Assembly: GCF_030440515.1 (NCBI RefSeq)
Contig: NZ_CP076543.1
Span: 3,749,501-3,813,500, forward strand
From: Streptomyces xanthophaeus
GTDB taxonomy: Bacteria; Actinomycetota; Actinomycetes; Streptomycetales; Streptomycetaceae
Reading direction: 5' to 3'
DNA: 64,000 nucleotides
The notes under the pieces were generated by a model, which was given only the letters and a program-made list of their open reading frames with translations, did not search any database and was not told the DNA's origin. This document shows, piece by piece, positions 8,903 through 17,939 of this stretch (its first letter is position 1; the number at the start of each line of letters is the position of its first letter). The position numbers and the translations under genes are program-made.

Positions 8903-8930
8903 ACGGGACGCCAGGCGTCCCGTCCCTCCT
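8903..8930 (-). promoter_or_regulatory. Hairpin between the Shine-Dalgarno sequence and the ftsH start codon
   Basis: On the minus strand AGGAGGG (8930-8924) is followed at once by a 21-base near-perfect palindrome (8923-8903, ten-base arms around a single centre base), then ATGG, then the ftsH ATG (8898). Linear spacing from SD to ATG is about 25 bases, too long. If the hairpin folds, the SD stacks next to the start codon with about 4 bases between. An out-of-frame ATG also begins at 8902. Confidence 0.6.
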
Positions 8931-9102
8931 GCCCGTAGGTAAATGCTGCTGTGAGTAAAGACTGTTCTTCGGAATGTACCCCTGAATTGTCACCCGCGGC
9001 CCTGTGGGACGGCTGACAGACCCGCCTTCCCCTGCTCCAACGGCGGGAGACGCCCCCAGGTTCCCCGCAGGCGTGCCGGGGTTCCGGGGGGCGGGATCGG
9101 GA

Positions 9103-9663
9103 TCAGCCGCCGTAGACGTGCGGGGCGAGCGTGCCGACGAACGGCAGGTTGCGGTACTTCTCCGCGTAGTCCAGGCCGTAGCCCACGACGAACTCGTTGG
9201 GGATGTCGAAGCCGACCCACTTCACGTCGATCGCGACCTTCGCGGCCTCGGGCTTGCGCAGCAGCGTGACGACCTCCAGGGAGGCCGGCTGGCGGGAGCC
9301 CAGGTTCGACAGCAGCCAGGACAGCGTCAGGCCCGAGTCGATGATGTCCTCGACGATCAGGACGTGCTTGTCCTTGATGTCGGTGTCCAGGTCCTTGAGG
9401 ATCCGCACCACGCCGGAGGACTGGGTCCCGGCGCCGTACGAGGACACCGCCATCCAGTCCATGGTGAGCGGGGTGGACAAGGCACGCGCCAGGTCCGCCA
9501 TCACCATCACGGCGCCCTTGAGCACACCGACGATGAGCAGGTCCTTGCCCGCGTACTCCGCGTCGATCTTCGCGGCCAGCTCGGCCAGCTTCGCGTCGAT
9601 CTCTTCCTTGGTGATGAGCACCGACTGGAGGTCGTTGCCCATGTCCTTCTCGTCCACCCGCAT
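9103..9663 (-). CDS. hpt: Hypoxanthine phosphoribosyltransferase
   Basis: Hpt salvages hypoxanthine and guanine to IMP and GMP with phosphoribosyl pyrophosphate. The 186-residue product contains the PRPP-binding motif [14 protein letters not shown], an [15 protein letters not shown] loop and the C-terminal [18 protein letters not shown] typical of bacterial type I purine PRTs. Two starts are plausible: ATG 9663 (MRVDEKDMG) and ATG 9642, which has a better agaagg site. Database entries use both, so the longer is given. It lies downstream of tilS, and the tilS-hpt-ftsH order is common to many bacteria. Confidence 0.93.
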   Translation of the reverse strand: MRVDEKDMGNDLQSVLITKEEIDAKLAELAAKIDAEYAGKDLLIVGVLKGAVMVMADLARALSTPLTMDWMAVSSYGAGTQSSGVVRILKDLDTDIKDKHVLIVEDIIDSGLTLSWLLSNLGSRQPASLEVVTLLRKPEAAKVAIDVKWVGFDIPNEFVVGYGLDYAEKYRNLPFVGTLAPHVYGG

Positions 9664-9684
9664 CACTTTCGTTGTCGGCCGGGG

Positions 9685-9704
9685 CTCCGGGGGCGACCCC
9701 GGAG
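9685..9704 (-). other. Short GC-rich stem-loop between tilS and hpt
   Basis: An 8-bp perfect stem (ctccgggg / ccccggag) closes a GCGA-type tetraloop 24 bases after the tilS stop and about 20 bases before the hpt start. It could slow transcription or act as a weak terminator or processing site. No U-tract is present. Confidence 0.5.
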
Positions 9705-9728
9705 GACTCAGCCGTGTTTCAGCACCAA

Positions 9729-10766
9729 TCAGCCCTGCCGGATGACAAGTCTGCCACCCTGCCGCTGGGCCTCGACCCGGCCGGGCAGGTTGATGGCGCC
9801 CTGACCGCGCCATCCGGTGATGAGGCGGTCGACTTCTTCGATGTGACGGGCGAAGAGCGAGCCCGCGGGGGACCCCGCCGCGACGACGGCCCTGCGCAGC
9901 ACGCGGCGGCGGACGGCCGGGGGCAGGGCGTAGAGCTTGGCGCACTCCAGGCGGCCGTCCGCGTCGCGAACGCCGGTCTCCGCCTCGGCGGCCCAGGCGT
10001 CCAGGGCGTCGGCGTCGTCCCGGGAGAGCTGCGCGGTGCGGGCGAGTGCCTCGACGACTCCCTTGCCGAGCGCCTTCTCCAGGGCGGGCAGTCCCTCGTG
10101 GCGCAGCCGGGAGCGGGTGTAGGCGGGGTCGATGTTGTGCGGGTCGTCCCAGACGGGGAGGGACTGGACCATGCAGGCCTTGCGGGCGGTCTGCCGGTCG
10201 ACCTGGAGGAAGGGGCGGCGGTAGCGGTTCGTGCGGCCCGCGCTGCCGCCGGAGACCTCCGGCATGCCGGAGAGCGAGCGGATGCCGGAGCCGCGGGCCA
10301 GGCCCAGCAGGACGGTTTCGGCTTGATCGTCCCGGGTGTGGCCGAGCAGCACGGCGGCGGCGCCCAGGCGGTCCGCGGCTTCGTCCAGGGCCCCGTAGCG
10401 GGCGTCGCGGGCGGCGGCCTCGGGTCCGCCGTCGCGGCCGACGCGCACGGCGACGGACTCCACCGGGTCGAGGCGGAGTGCGGTCATGCGGGTGACGACC
10501 TCGGCGGCGCGCAGGTCGGAGCCGGGCTGCAGTCCGTGGTCGACGGTGATCCCGCCGGCCCGGATGCCGAGCTTGGGGGCCTCGAAGGCGAGGGCGGAGG
10601 CGAGCGCCATGGAGTCGGCGCCGCCGGAGCAGGCGACGAGGACGAGCGGCAGGGGGCCCCCGGCGCGGCGGTGGCCGGCGGAACTGCCCGTGTGGTCGGT
10701 GAGGACGTCGTGGAGTACGCGGCGGACCGCCAGGCGTATCGCCGCGACCGCAGGATGGGGACCCAT
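9729..10766 (-). CDS. tilS: tRNA(Ile)-lysidine synthetase
   Basis: TilS attaches lysine to C34 of the CAU-anticodon isoleucine tRNA, letting it read AUA. The 345-residue product has the PP-loop ATPase motif [14 protein letters not shown] near residue 45. It also has [10 protein letters not shown] and [11 protein letters not shown], all typical of the N-terminal domain; a shorter C-terminal domain follows, as is usual in actinobacteria. The ATG at 10766 has gaaggg 8 bases upstream. It probably heads the tilS-hpt unit. The 225 bases before it, up to the next stop at 10991, should hold the promoter; no clear repeat or RNA gene was seen there. Confidence 0.93.
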   Translation of the reverse strand: MGPHPAVAAIRLAVRRVLHDVLTDHTGSSAGHRRAGGPLPLVLVACSGGADSMALASALAFEAPKLGIRAGGITVDHGLQPGSDLRAAEVVTRMTALRLDPVESVAVRVGRDGGPEAAARDARYGALDEAADRLGAAAVLLGHTRDDQAETVLLGLARGSGIRSLSGMPEVSGGSAGRTNRYRRPFLQVDRQTARKACMVQSLPVWDDPHNIDPAYTRSRLRHEGLPALEKALGKGVVEALARTAQLSRDDADALDAWAAEAETGVRDADGRLECAKLYALPPAVRRRVLRRAVVAAGSPAGSLFARHIEEVDRLITGWRGQGAINLPGRVEAQRQGGRLVIRQG

Positions 10767-10990
10767 GTCCGGTGCCCTTCGATGGAGTTCGGATGCCTCG
10801 GAGGCGTTGGGGTGGTGTGCTGAGGTGCTGCTGCCCGGCTGCCCCCGCGGAACGGGAGGATGTCACTCAGAGTGCGTCGATGGTGACAGAACCGAGCCGT
10901 TCCCCGAGCATCGCACGCCCTTCGACGGCTCACGGTCCCTCGGACGGGTGACGCTGCTTCCCCCAGTGAGACATGTTTACGCCCCCTGTG

Positions 10991-12133
10991 TCACTCCGCT
11001 TCGCTCGGTTCGCTCCCCTTGCGGTGCACGCGGGCCACCCAGTCGGCGGGCCTGGCGATCTCGGCCTTGGTCGGCAGTGTGTTCGGGGAGGTCCACACCC
11101 GGTTGAAGCCGTCCATGCCGACCTGGCCGACGACGGCGCGTACGAACCGCTCGCCGTCGCGGTACTGGCGCAGCTTGGCGTCCAGGCCCAGCAGCTTGCG
11201 CAGGGCGGCGTCGAGGCGGCCGGCCCCGCTGGCCCTGCGCTGCTGGAACTTCTCGCGGATCTCGGCGACCGAGGGCACCACCTGGGGGCCGACCCCGTCC
11301 ATCACGAAGTCGGCGTGACCCTCCAGCAGGGACATGACGGCGGTGAGCCGGCTCAGGATCTCGCGCTGCTCGGGGGTCTGCACGAGTTCGACGAGGGAGC
11401 GGCCCTCGTCGCCGTGCTCGGCGTCGGGGCGGGCGCCCGCGAAGGACTGGGCGGCCTCCCGGATGCGTTCCAGGACGGTGGACGGGTCGACCTCGGTGGC
11501 GCCGAGAAACGTCTGGATTTCGCCTTCGAGGTGGTCGCGCAGCCACGGTACGGCGGTGAACTGTGTACGGTGCGTCTCCTCGTGGAGGCAGACCCAGAGC
11601 CGGAAGTCGTGCGGGTGCACCTCCAGCTCGCGCTCGACGTGCACGATGTTGGGCGCGACGAGCAGCAGCCGGCCGCCGGCGGCGGAGGCGGGCAGGTCCC
11701 GGGAGACGGGTGCGAAGGTCTCGTACTGGCCCAGGACCCGGGAGGCCAGGAAGCTCAGCAGCATGCCCAGCTCGACGCCGGTGACCTTGCCGCCGACGGC
11801 GCCGAGGACGGCTCCGCCGGGGGCGCCCGCGCGGCGGTCCTGCATCTTGCCGAGGAGCGGCTGGAGCAGCTCGCGGAAGCCTGCGACGTTGGCCCTGACC
11901 CAGCCGGCCCGGTCGACGACCAGGACGGGCGTGTCGGGGACGGCCGACCCCTCGGGGATCATCCGGGTGAACTCGCGCACGTGCCGTTCCGAGGTCCTGG
12001 CGTGCCGCCGCAGCTCGGCGACGACGGCCCGCGCCTCGTCCCGGGTGACCTCCGGGCCGGGTCGTACCAGTCGGGTCGCGGTCGCCACCGCGAGGTTCCA
12101 GTCGACCATCTCCGCACCACCGATGCTCGTCAT
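10991..12133 (-). CDS. DUF2342 zinc-dependent metalloprotease-like protein
   Basis: The 380-residue product carries LWVCLHEETHRTQF near residue 185, an HExxH zinc signature. It matches the actinobacterial DUF2342 family, described as putative hydrolases or coenzyme-F420-biosynthesis-associated proteins. No substrate is known. The sequence is rich in Arg-Ala-Glu helices and lacks an obvious signal peptide, so it is probably cytoplasmic. The ATG at 12133 and a second at 12109 (MVDWNLAV) are both possible. It follows dacB in the same direction after a gap of about 40 bases, an order conserved in streptomycetes as I recall. Confidence 0.82.
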   Translation of the reverse strand: MTSIGGAEMVDWNLAVATATRLVRPGPEVTRDEARAVVAELRRHARTSERHVREFTRMIPEGSAVPDTPVLVVDRAGWVRANVAGFRELLQPLLGKMQDRRAGAPGGAVLGAVGGKVTGVELGMLLSFLASRVLGQYETFAPVSRDLPASAAGGRLLLVAPNIVHVERELEVHPHDFRLWVCLHEETHRTQFTAVPWLRDHLEGEIQTFLGATEVDPSTVLERIREAAQSFAGARPDAEHGDEGRSLVELVQTPEQREILSRLTAVMSLLEGHADFVMDGVGPQVVPSVAEIREKFQQRRASGAGRLDAALRKLLGLDAKLRQYRDGERFVRAVVGQVGMDGFNRVWTSPNTLPTKAEIARPADWVARVHRKGSEPSEAE

Positions 12134-12171
12134 GCGTCAACCGTACGTGGACCGGCCCTTCTGCGGACCCC

Positions 12172-13620
12172 CTACGAAGCGGTCGCGACGGCGGCGGCCA
12201 GCTTGTCGAGGGCCTTCTCGGCGCCCTCGGGGCCCGGGGTGTTCGCCGTCAGGAAGGCGAAGGCGAGGAGCCGGCCGGAGGAGTCGACGACCGTCCCGGA
12301 GAGGGAGTTGACCCCGGACAGGGTTCCGGTCTTGGCGCGGAGCAGGCCGGCGGCCGGGGAGCTGCCGGAGTTGCGGGCCTTCAGGGTTCCGGTGAATCCG
12401 GCGACGGGCAGTCCGGTGAGGACGGGCCGCAGCTCGGGGCGCTGGGGGTCGGCGGCCTTGGTGAGGAGCCCGGTGAGGAGGCCGGCGCTGACCTTGTCGG
12501 CGCGGTTCAGTCCGCTGCCGTCGGCGAAGCGGGAGCCGGCGGTGTCGATGCCGAGGGCGGTGAGCCGGTCCGTGACGGCCTTCTCGGCACCCTCGAAGCT
12601 CGCGGGGCGGCCGGAGGCGAGGGCGGTCTGCCGGGCGAGGGCTTCGGCGATGTCGTTGTCGCTGTTGGTCAGCATCCGCTCGACGAGGCCGGCGACCGGG
12701 GTGGAGAGGGTGACGGCCAGCGGCTGGACGCCGGCGGCGGCCTTGGCCTTCGCGGGTTCGCCGGTGACCTTGATGCCGCGTTCGGCCAGCAGGGTGCGGA
12801 AGGCCCGGGCGGCGTCCTCGGAGGGGTCGTCGGACCGGTCCACGGGCCCGGAGGTGGAGTCGTCGGGGCGGCCCTCGTCGGCCGTCAGGGCGGTCACGGG
12901 AGCGATGTTGGGGTTGGCGCCGATCGGGTGGCGGGCGGGGCCGGTGTAGAGGCTGTCGTCGTATCCCAGGGTCACGGTGTCGGTGCCGGCGGCCTTGAGG
13001 GCCTGTGCGGTGTCGGCGGCGAGGGCGACGAGGCTGCCGCCGGATCCGGCGGGGCTCTTCTTCTTCGCGGTGAGCGAGGGGTCGCCGCCGCCGGCCAGGA
13101 CGATCTGTCCGGGGGCCTCGCCGGGCGTGACGGTGGTCCTGATCCGGTGCTCGGGCCCGAGGGCGGCCAGCACGGCCGCGGCGGTGGCGATCTTGACGGT
13201 GGAGGCCGGGGTCATCGCGTCCCGGGCTCCGGACTCGTAGAGGACCTGCCCGGTGGCGGTGTCGACGACGGACGCGGTCCGCAGGCTGCCGAGCGCGGGA
13301 TCCGCGAGCAGCGGCTTCAGCGCGGCGGCCAGGCCCCCGGCGGAGGCGGGCGCGGCGGGGGCGCTCTGCGCGCGCGGGGCGCCGGGGCCGATGGCGCCGA
13401 GCACTCCGGGGGCGCTGGGCGCGGCCTCGGGCAGGGCGTCGGAACGGGGCCCTCCACCGTGATCTGTGCCACCCGTACGGTCCCAGGAGGCGGCCGTGTC
13501 CCGCTCGGCCTTACGCTGGCCGGAGTCCCAAGGACCGGCCGCGGTCACCGCTGCCACCGACAGGGCGAGGCCGGCGACGGCCGACCCTGCGATGAGCTGC
13601 CAGGTCTTGACCAATGGCAC
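12172..13620 (-). CDS. dacB: D-alanyl-D-alanine carboxypeptidase / endopeptidase (PBP4, DacB type)
   Basis: This low-molecular-weight class C penicillin-binding protein trims or opens peptidoglycan cross-links outside the membrane. Motifs are ASTVK (SxxK), the SDN motif in LTNSDNDIAEAL and AKTGTLSG (KTG). A single hydrophobic segment at the N-terminus (LIAGSAVAGLALSVAAVTAA) serves as signal or anchor, followed by an Ala/Pro-rich linker of about 70 residues. The frame opens at an ATG at 13665, but the GTG at 13620 has aaagggg 10 bases upstream and puts the anchor at the very start, so it is preferred (482 residues). It is divergent from ppa. Confidence 0.92.
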   Translation of the reverse strand: MPLVKTWQLIAGSAVAGLALSVAAVTAAGPWDSGQRKAERDTAASWDRTGGTDHGGGPRSDALPEAAPSAPGVLGAIGPGAPRAQSAPAAPASAGGLAAALKPLLADPALGSLRTASVVDTATGQVLYESGARDAMTPASTVKIATAAAVLAALGPEHRIRTTVTPGEAPGQIVLAGGGDPSLTAKKKSPAGSGGSLVALAADTAQALKAAGTDTVTLGYDDSLYTGPARHPIGANPNIAPVTALTADEGRPDDSTSGPVDRSDDPSEDAARAFRTLLAERGIKVTGEPAKAKAAAGVQPLAVTLSTPVAGLVERMLTNSDNDIAEALARQTALASGRPASFEGAEKAVTDRLTALGIDTAGSRFADGSGLNRADKVSAGLLTGLLTKAADPQRPELRPVLTGLPVAGFTGTLKARNSGSSPAAGLLRAKTGTLSGVNSLSGTVVDSSGRLLAFAFLTANTPGPEGAEKALDKLAAAVATAS

Positions 13621-13783
13621 CTCGGACCAGCCCCTTTCGCGATCACACATATGCGTGAGGGACACTTAACCACTGCGTCTTGCCGCGAGCATGGCACCCC
13701 ACCCGGCAGGGCTGGGCCGGACGCGCACGCAGACGAATCGACGCAGTCCCGAAGCAATGCAGCTGATCATGGAGGAGCAGGAC

Positions 13784-14278
13784 GTGGAGTTCGACGTCAC
13801 CATCGAGATCCCCAAGGGTTCGCGGAACAAGTACGAGGTGGACCACGAGACCGGCCGGATCCGTCTGGACCGTCGCCTCTTCACCTCGACCAGCTACCCG
13901 GCCGACTACGGCTTCGTCGAGAACACCCTGGGCGAGGACGGCGACCCGCTGGACGCGCTGGTCATCCTTGACGAGCCGACCTTCCCGGGCTGCCTGATCA
14001 AGTGCCGCGCCATCGGCATGTTCAACATGACGGACGAGGCGGGCGGCGACGCCAAGCTGCTGTGCGTGCCGGCCTCCGACCCGCGTGTCGAGCACCTGCG
14101 CGACATCCACCACGTGTCCGAGTTCGACCGCCTGGAGATCCAGCACTTCTTCGAGGTCTACAAGGACCTGGAGCCGGGCAAGTCCGTCGAGGGCGCGAAC
14201 TGGGTCGGCCGCACCGAGGCCGAGGCCGAGATCGAGGCCTCGTTCAAGCGCCTGGAGGCGCAGGGCGGCCACCACTGA
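13784..14278 (+). CDS. ppa: Inorganic pyrophosphatase
   Basis: Ppa hydrolyses pyrophosphate, pulling biosynthetic reactions forward. The 164-residue family I enzyme shows [10 protein letters not shown], holding the metal-binding Asp residues, [15 protein letters not shown] and the conserved [11 protein letters not shown] start. An ATG lies upstream in frame, but the GTG at 13784 follows ggaggag by 6 bases and gives the family-typical [13 protein letters not shown] strong hairpin follows, so it is likely monocistronic. Confidence 0.95.
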   Translation: MEFDVTIEIPKGSRNKYEVDHETGRIRLDRRLFTSTSYPADYGFVENTLGEDGDPLDALVILDEPTFPGCLIKCRAIGMFNMTDEAGGDAKLLCVPASDPRVEHLRDIHHVSEFDRLEIQHFFEVYKDLEPGKSVEGANWVGRTEAEAEIEASFKRLEAQGGHH

Positions 14279-14331
14279 GCTCGCGCTCGGCGGTAACGGG
14301 CCGGGGCGCTGCCCCGTGCCCCCTGTGACAT

Positions 14332-14364
14332 GGCGGGCGGTATCCCTCTGGGATGCCGCCCGCC
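14332..14364 (+). terminator. Terminator hairpin after ppa
   Basis: A 15-bp stem (ggcgggcggtatccc / gggatgccgcccgcc, one G-U type mismatch) with a 3-base loop lies 54 bases after the ppa stop. The remaining intergenic sequence up to 14486 should carry the promoter of the exporter gene. Confidence 0.8.
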
Positions 14365-14486
14365 GTCGCGTTCGCGGGCCGCTGTGGCGGGCGCGGCCGG
14401 GCGCGTACCGGGTAGAAGCTGGGTGTGCGGCGGGAGGAAACGATTCCGCATACTGATACCCCGGGTGATCACGGACTGGAGGACGC

Positions 14487-16127
14487 GTGGCGGAGGCCGA
14501 CGGGGCCGAGGACAGGAAGCCCCAGTCCGACGAGGCGCACAGCGCCTTCACGCCGCCGCCCGGCATGGAGCCGGGCGTTCCCGACGAGGACCAGCCCACC
14601 TCGGAATTCGCCCGTCCGGCGGGCGCCGATCCGGTGGAGCCCGAGCCCGAGGGGTCGGCCTTCGCCGCCCCGGCCACCTACCGGGCCGCGCAGTCCCCGC
14701 CCGCCTACACCCCCGGCCAGGGCTTCCCCGTCGCGCAGATGAAGGAATCGCCCTGGCAGGACCGCATGCGCACGATGCTGCGCATGCCGGTCGACGTACG
14801 CCCCGTACCGGAGCTCGTGCAGCGTCACAGCGAGACCGGACCCGCCGTGGGCCGCGTGCTCGACCTGACCCTGCGCATCGGCGAGCTGCTGCTCGCGGGC
14901 GGTGAGGGCGCCGAGGACGTGGAGGCCGCGATGTTCGCGGTGGCCCGCTCCTACGGGCTGGACCGCTGCGAGCCGACCGTCACCTTCACCATGCTGTCGA
15001 TCACCCACCATCCCTCGCTGGTGGGCGACCCGGTCTCGGCCAGCCGGACCGTGCGCCGCCGCGGCACCGACTACAACCGGCTCGCGGCCGTGTTCCGGCT
15101 CGTGGACGACATCAGCGCCCACGAGATCGACGTGACGCTGGAGGAGGCCTACCGGCGCCTCGCCGAGATCCGCCGCAACCGGCACCCCTACCCCGGCTGG
15201 ATGCTCACGGCCTCCGCCGGACTGCTCGCCGGGGCCGCCTCCACGCTCGTCGGCGGCGGGGTCCTCGTCTTCTTCGCCGCCGCGATCGGCGCGGTCCTCG
15301 GCGACCGCCTGGCCTGGCTGTGCGCCGGGCGGGGGCTGCCCGAGTTCTACCAGTTCGTGGTCGCCGCGATGCCGCCGGCCGCCCTCGGGGTCGCGCTCAA
15401 CATGACGGGGATCGACGTCAAGGCCTCGGCCGTGATCACCGGCGGGCTGTTCGCGCTGCTGCCGGGACGGGCCGTGGTCGCGGCCGTGCAGGACGGCCTG
15501 ACCGGCTACTACATCACCGCGTCGGCCCGGCTGCTGGAGGTCATGTACCTCTTCATCGGCATCATCATGGGCGTGCTGGTGGTGCTCTACATGGGGCTGC
15601 AGTTCGACGCCTCGCCGCGGCCGGAGGAGGTCCTCCAGATCCAGCAGCGGCCGCTGATCCAGATCGCCGCCTCGATGGTGCTGGTGTTCACCTTTGCGAT
15701 CCTGCTCCAGCAGGAACGCTCCACCGTGTGGATCGTGACGCTGAACGGCGCGGTCGCCTGGGTCACGTTCGGGGCCCTGCACTACGCGGGGAACATCCCG
15801 CCCGTCCCGTCCACGGCCATCGCGGCCGGGCTCGTGGGCCTCTTCGGGCAGCTCTTCTCCCGCTACCGCTTCGCCTCCGCCCTGCCGTACGTGACGGCCG
15901 CGATCGGCCCGCTGCTGCCCGGCTCGGCGGTGTACTACGGGCTGCTGCTGATCGCCGAGAACCGGCTGAACGAGGGCCTGGGCTCGCTGGTGAACGCCGC
16001 GGCCATCGCGCTGGCCATCGCGATCGGGGTCAACCTCGGGTCGGAGGCCTCGCGGCTGTTCATGCGCATCCCGGGGGCCACGAGCGCCGCCAAGCGCCGC
16101 GCGGCGAAGCGGACCCGCGGCTTCTGA
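14487..16127 (+). CDS. Threonine/serine exporter family membrane protein (ThrE type)
   Basis: The product has 546 residues. The first 100 or so are Pro/Glu-rich and probably disordered. A cytoplasmic DUF1212 domain follows (about 105-225, beginning with VGRVLDLTLRIGELLLAGGEGAEDVEAA-like sequence), then about ten hydrophobic segments to the end, which is the ThrE architecture. Family members export small hydroxy amino acids; the substrate here is inferred, not shown. The GTG start at 14487 has ggagga 3 bases upstream. It is convergent with dedA. Confidence 0.85.
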   Translation: MAEADGAEDRKPQSDEAHSAFTPPPGMEPGVPDEDQPTSEFARPAGADPVEPEPEGSAFAAPATYRAAQSPPAYTPGQGFPVAQMKESPWQDRMRTMLRMPVDVRPVPELVQRHSETGPAVGRVLDLTLRIGELLLAGGEGAEDVEAAMFAVARSYGLDRCEPTVTFTMLSITHHPSLVGDPVSASRTVRRRGTDYNRLAAVFRLVDDISAHEIDVTLEEAYRRLAEIRRNRHPYPGWMLTASAGLLAGAASTLVGGGVLVFFAAAIGAVLGDRLAWLCAGRGLPEFYQFVVAAMPPAALGVALNMTGIDVKASAVITGGLFALLPGRAVVAAVQDGLTGYYITASARLLEVMYLFIGIIMGVLVVLYMGLQFDASPRPEEVLQIQQRPLIQIAASMVLVFTFAILLQQERSTVWIVTLNGAVAWVTFGALHYAGNIPPVPSTAIAAGLVGLFGQLFSRYRFASALPYVTAAIGPLLPGSAVYYGLLLIAENRLNEGLGSLVNAAAIALAIAIGVNLGSEASRLFMRIPGATSAAKRRAAKRTRGF

Positions 16128-16209
16128 GCGCTGGGGCCACTGGGGCCACCGGCGCCGCCAGGGCCACCGGGGCTCCGCACGCCCCGTACGCGGCCTCGCG
16201 CGGGCACAC

Positions 16210-16247
16210 GTACGCCCCGGGGCCTCTCACGGGCCTCCGGGGCGTAC
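16210..16247. terminator. Bidirectional terminator between the ThrE-type and dedA genes
   Basis: A perfect 11-bp stem (gtacgccccgg / ccggggcgtac) has a 16-base loop that can pair further (ggcc/ggcc). It lies between two convergent genes, 82 bases after one stop and 30 bases after the other. Confidence 0.8.
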
Positions 16248-16277
16248 GGGCGTGCAGGGGGTGCTGCGGGCGGGGTC

Positions 16278-16985
16278 TCAGCGCTTGGCGTGGCGGCCGC
16301 GCGCACCCGGGGCCTGCGGGGCGGAGCCGTCGGCCACGGCCTCGGCCGTCTCCGCGCCGGCGTTCGCCTTGCCCTCCTTGCGGGCCTTCAGCACCTCGAA
16401 GATCACCGGGATGACCGAGATCAGGACGATGCCCACCAGGATCGGCTCGACGTTCGTCTTGATGAACTCGATCTGCCCGAGCCAGTAGCCGGCGATCGTG
16501 ACGCCCGCACCCCAGCCGATGCCGCCGATGACGTTGTAGGTCAGGAAGGTGCGGTACTTCATCGTGCCGGCGCCCGCGACCATCGGGGCGAAGGTGCGGA
16601 TGATCGGCACGAAGCGGGCGAGCACGATGGCCTTGGGGCCGTGCTTGTCCATGAATTCGTGCGCCTTGTCCAGGTTCTCCCGCTTGAAGAGCTTGGACTT
16701 CGGCCGGTTGAAGAGCTTCGGACCGAAGAACTTGCCGATCATGTAGCCGACCTGGTCACCGATGATCGCGGCGGCCACGATCAGGGTGCAGACCAGCCAC
16801 AGCGGCTGCTTGATGTACTGCCCGTCCGCGACCAGCAGACCCGCCGTGAACAGCAGGGAGTCACCCGGGAGAAACGCGAAGAGCCCCGACTCGGCGAAGA
16901 CGATGACCAGGATGCCGATCAGACCGAAATGCGAGATCAGATAGTCCGGGGACAGCCACTCAGGGCCGAGCGCAAGCGTATACAC
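16278..16985 (-). CDS. DedA family membrane protein
   Basis: DedA/VTT proteins are lipid scramblase-like membrane proteins; bacterial members affect undecaprenyl-phosphate recycling and proton-motive force. The 235-residue product has the family marks FLPGDSLLF near residue 38 and ARFVPIIRTFAPMVAG near 113, plus four to five hydrophobic segments. The C-terminal tail of about 45 residues is polar and ends in a basic GRHAKR. The frame runs up to 17099 but crosses a terminator hairpin. The GTG at 16985 with caggag upstream is preferred. Confidence 0.88.
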   Translation of the reverse strand: MYTLALGPEWLSPDYLISHFGLIGILVIVFAESGLFAFLPGDSLLFTAGLLVADGQYIKQPLWLVCTLIVAAAIIGDQVGYMIGKFFGPKLFNRPKSKLFKRENLDKAHEFMDKHGPKAIVLARFVPIIRTFAPMVAGAGTMKYRTFLTYNVIGGIGWGAGVTIAGYWLGQIEFIKTNVEPILVGIVLISVIPVIFEVLKARKEGKANAGAETAEAVADGSAPQAPGARGRHAKR

Positions 16986-17051
16986 GGGTTCCGGGCTCTC
17001 CTGGATCAGGGGGGTGCAGCGGGACGGGCGGTTTTCAATTATCAACGCACA

Positions 17052-17087
17052 CGACCCCCACCCGGTTCCAGGCCCGGGAGGGGGTCG
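17052..17087 (-). terminator. Terminator hairpin after tipA
   Basis: An 8-bp stem (cgaccccc / gggggtcg) encloses a loop that itself pairs (cccgg/ccggg). It starts 18 bases after the tipA stop codon and separates tipA from dedA. Confidence 0.7.
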
Positions 17088-17104
17088 CTTGCGTGACATT
17101 CCGC

Positions 17105-17863
17105 TTACAGCTTGCGCACGCCGTTCGCGAGGATCGCGTCCCGCAGGTGCTCGGCGAGACCCGGCTTCATCGCGTCGTAGAACGCCGTGAACCGCTCGTC
17201 CGCCACGTACATCTCACCGAGGCAGGTGTGCATCTCGTACGAGCAGTCGTAGAACCACTTGTGGATGTGCAGGCGGTGCTCCTCGGCCAGGTCCATCGCG
17301 CGCTCGCCGTCGGCGGATTCGCCCGCCTCCATGGCCGCCACGTACCGGCGGCCCCAGTCGGCGGACTCGTCCTGGATCCGCTGCCAGTCGTCCTTGGTGT
17401 ACGAGGCCGCCCGGCGCTGCGACTCGGTGTACGCCTCGGTGTCGCCCCAGCGCTCCTCGACCTCCTGCGCATACTGCTCGGGGTCCTGGTCCCCGAAGAC
17501 CTCGAACTTCTCCTCGGGCGTGAGGTTGATGCCCATCTTCTTCGCCTCCATGGCGTGCTCAACGGCCTTGGCCATCTGCTGGAGCCGGGCGATCCGGTCG
17601 GTCAGCAGGGCATGCTGCCGGCGCAGATGCTCCTGAGGATCCGATTCCGGGTCGTCCAGCAGGACCGCGACCTCGTCGAGGGGGAAGCCGAGCTCCCGGT
17701 AGAACAGGATCCGCTGCAGCCGGTCCAGGTCGGCGTCGTCGTACCGCCGGTGTCCCGCGTGGCTGCGGCCGCTCGGGGAGAGCAGACCGATCTCGTCGTA
17801 GTGGTGCAGGGTGCGCACCGTGACTCCGGCGAAACCGGCGACCTGGCCCACTGAGTGGCCCAT
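17105..17863 (-). CDS. tipA: MerR-family transcriptional activator of the TipA type
   Basis: TipAL-type proteins bind thiopeptide antibiotics with their C-terminal TipAS domain and activate their own promoter. The 252-residue product has a MerR helix-turn-helix (VGQVAGFAGVTVRTLHHYDEIGLL, residues 5-28), a coiled-coil dimerisation helix (about 75-115), then a TipAS domain with WFYDCSYEMHTCLGEMY and a conserved Cys that reacts with dehydroalanine in thiostrepton. The length equals that of known TipAL. The ATG at 17863 is chosen because gaggaggga lies just upstream and the longer frame would include the promoter leader. An internal start for a TipAS-only form, known in the family, is possible at a downstream Met such as MGINLTPEEK. 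Confidence 0.93.
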   Translation of the reverse strand: MGHSVGQVAGFAGVTVRTLHHYDEIGLLSPSGRSHAGHRRYDDADLDRLQRILFYRELGFPLDEVAVLLDDPESDPQEHLRRQHALLTDRIARLQQMAKAVEHAMEAKKMGINLTPEEKFEVFGDQDPEQYAQEVEERWGDTEAYTESQRRAASYTKDDWQRIQDESADWGRRYVAAMEAGESADGERAMDLAEEHRLHIHKWFYDCSYEMHTCLGEMYVADERFTAFYDAMKPGLAEHLRDAILANGVRKL

Positions 17864-17894
17864 CTCTTCCCTCCTCAGGTTGGGTACGCCCTTC

Positions 17895-17925
17895 ACTGTG
17901 GTCCCTCACGCGACGTGAGGTGCAA
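17895..17925 (-). promoter_or_regulatory. TipA-type autoregulated promoter with a MerR operator
   Basis: On the minus strand TTGCAC (17925-17920) and CACAGT (17900-17895) are separated by 19 bp, the long spacer used by MerR-type activators. The spacer is filled by the dyad CCTCACG tcg CGTGAGG. This matches the thiostrepton-inducible tipA promoter as I remember it almost base for base. The predicted leader before the ATG is about 25 bases. Confidence 0.88.
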
Positions 17926-17939
17926 GCCCGCTGCGGGAG

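Noticed and set aside
16986..17099. Longer DedA start at 17099
   Set aside because: The extra residues cross the tipA terminator hairpin and are hydrophilic and Pro-rich. The GTG at 16985 gives the family-like start.
17041..17100. Possible tRNA because of a ggttcca stretch and stem structure
   Set aside because: The stems do not make a cloverleaf and the position fits a tipA terminator. No tRNA or rRNA gene was recognised anywhere in the window.
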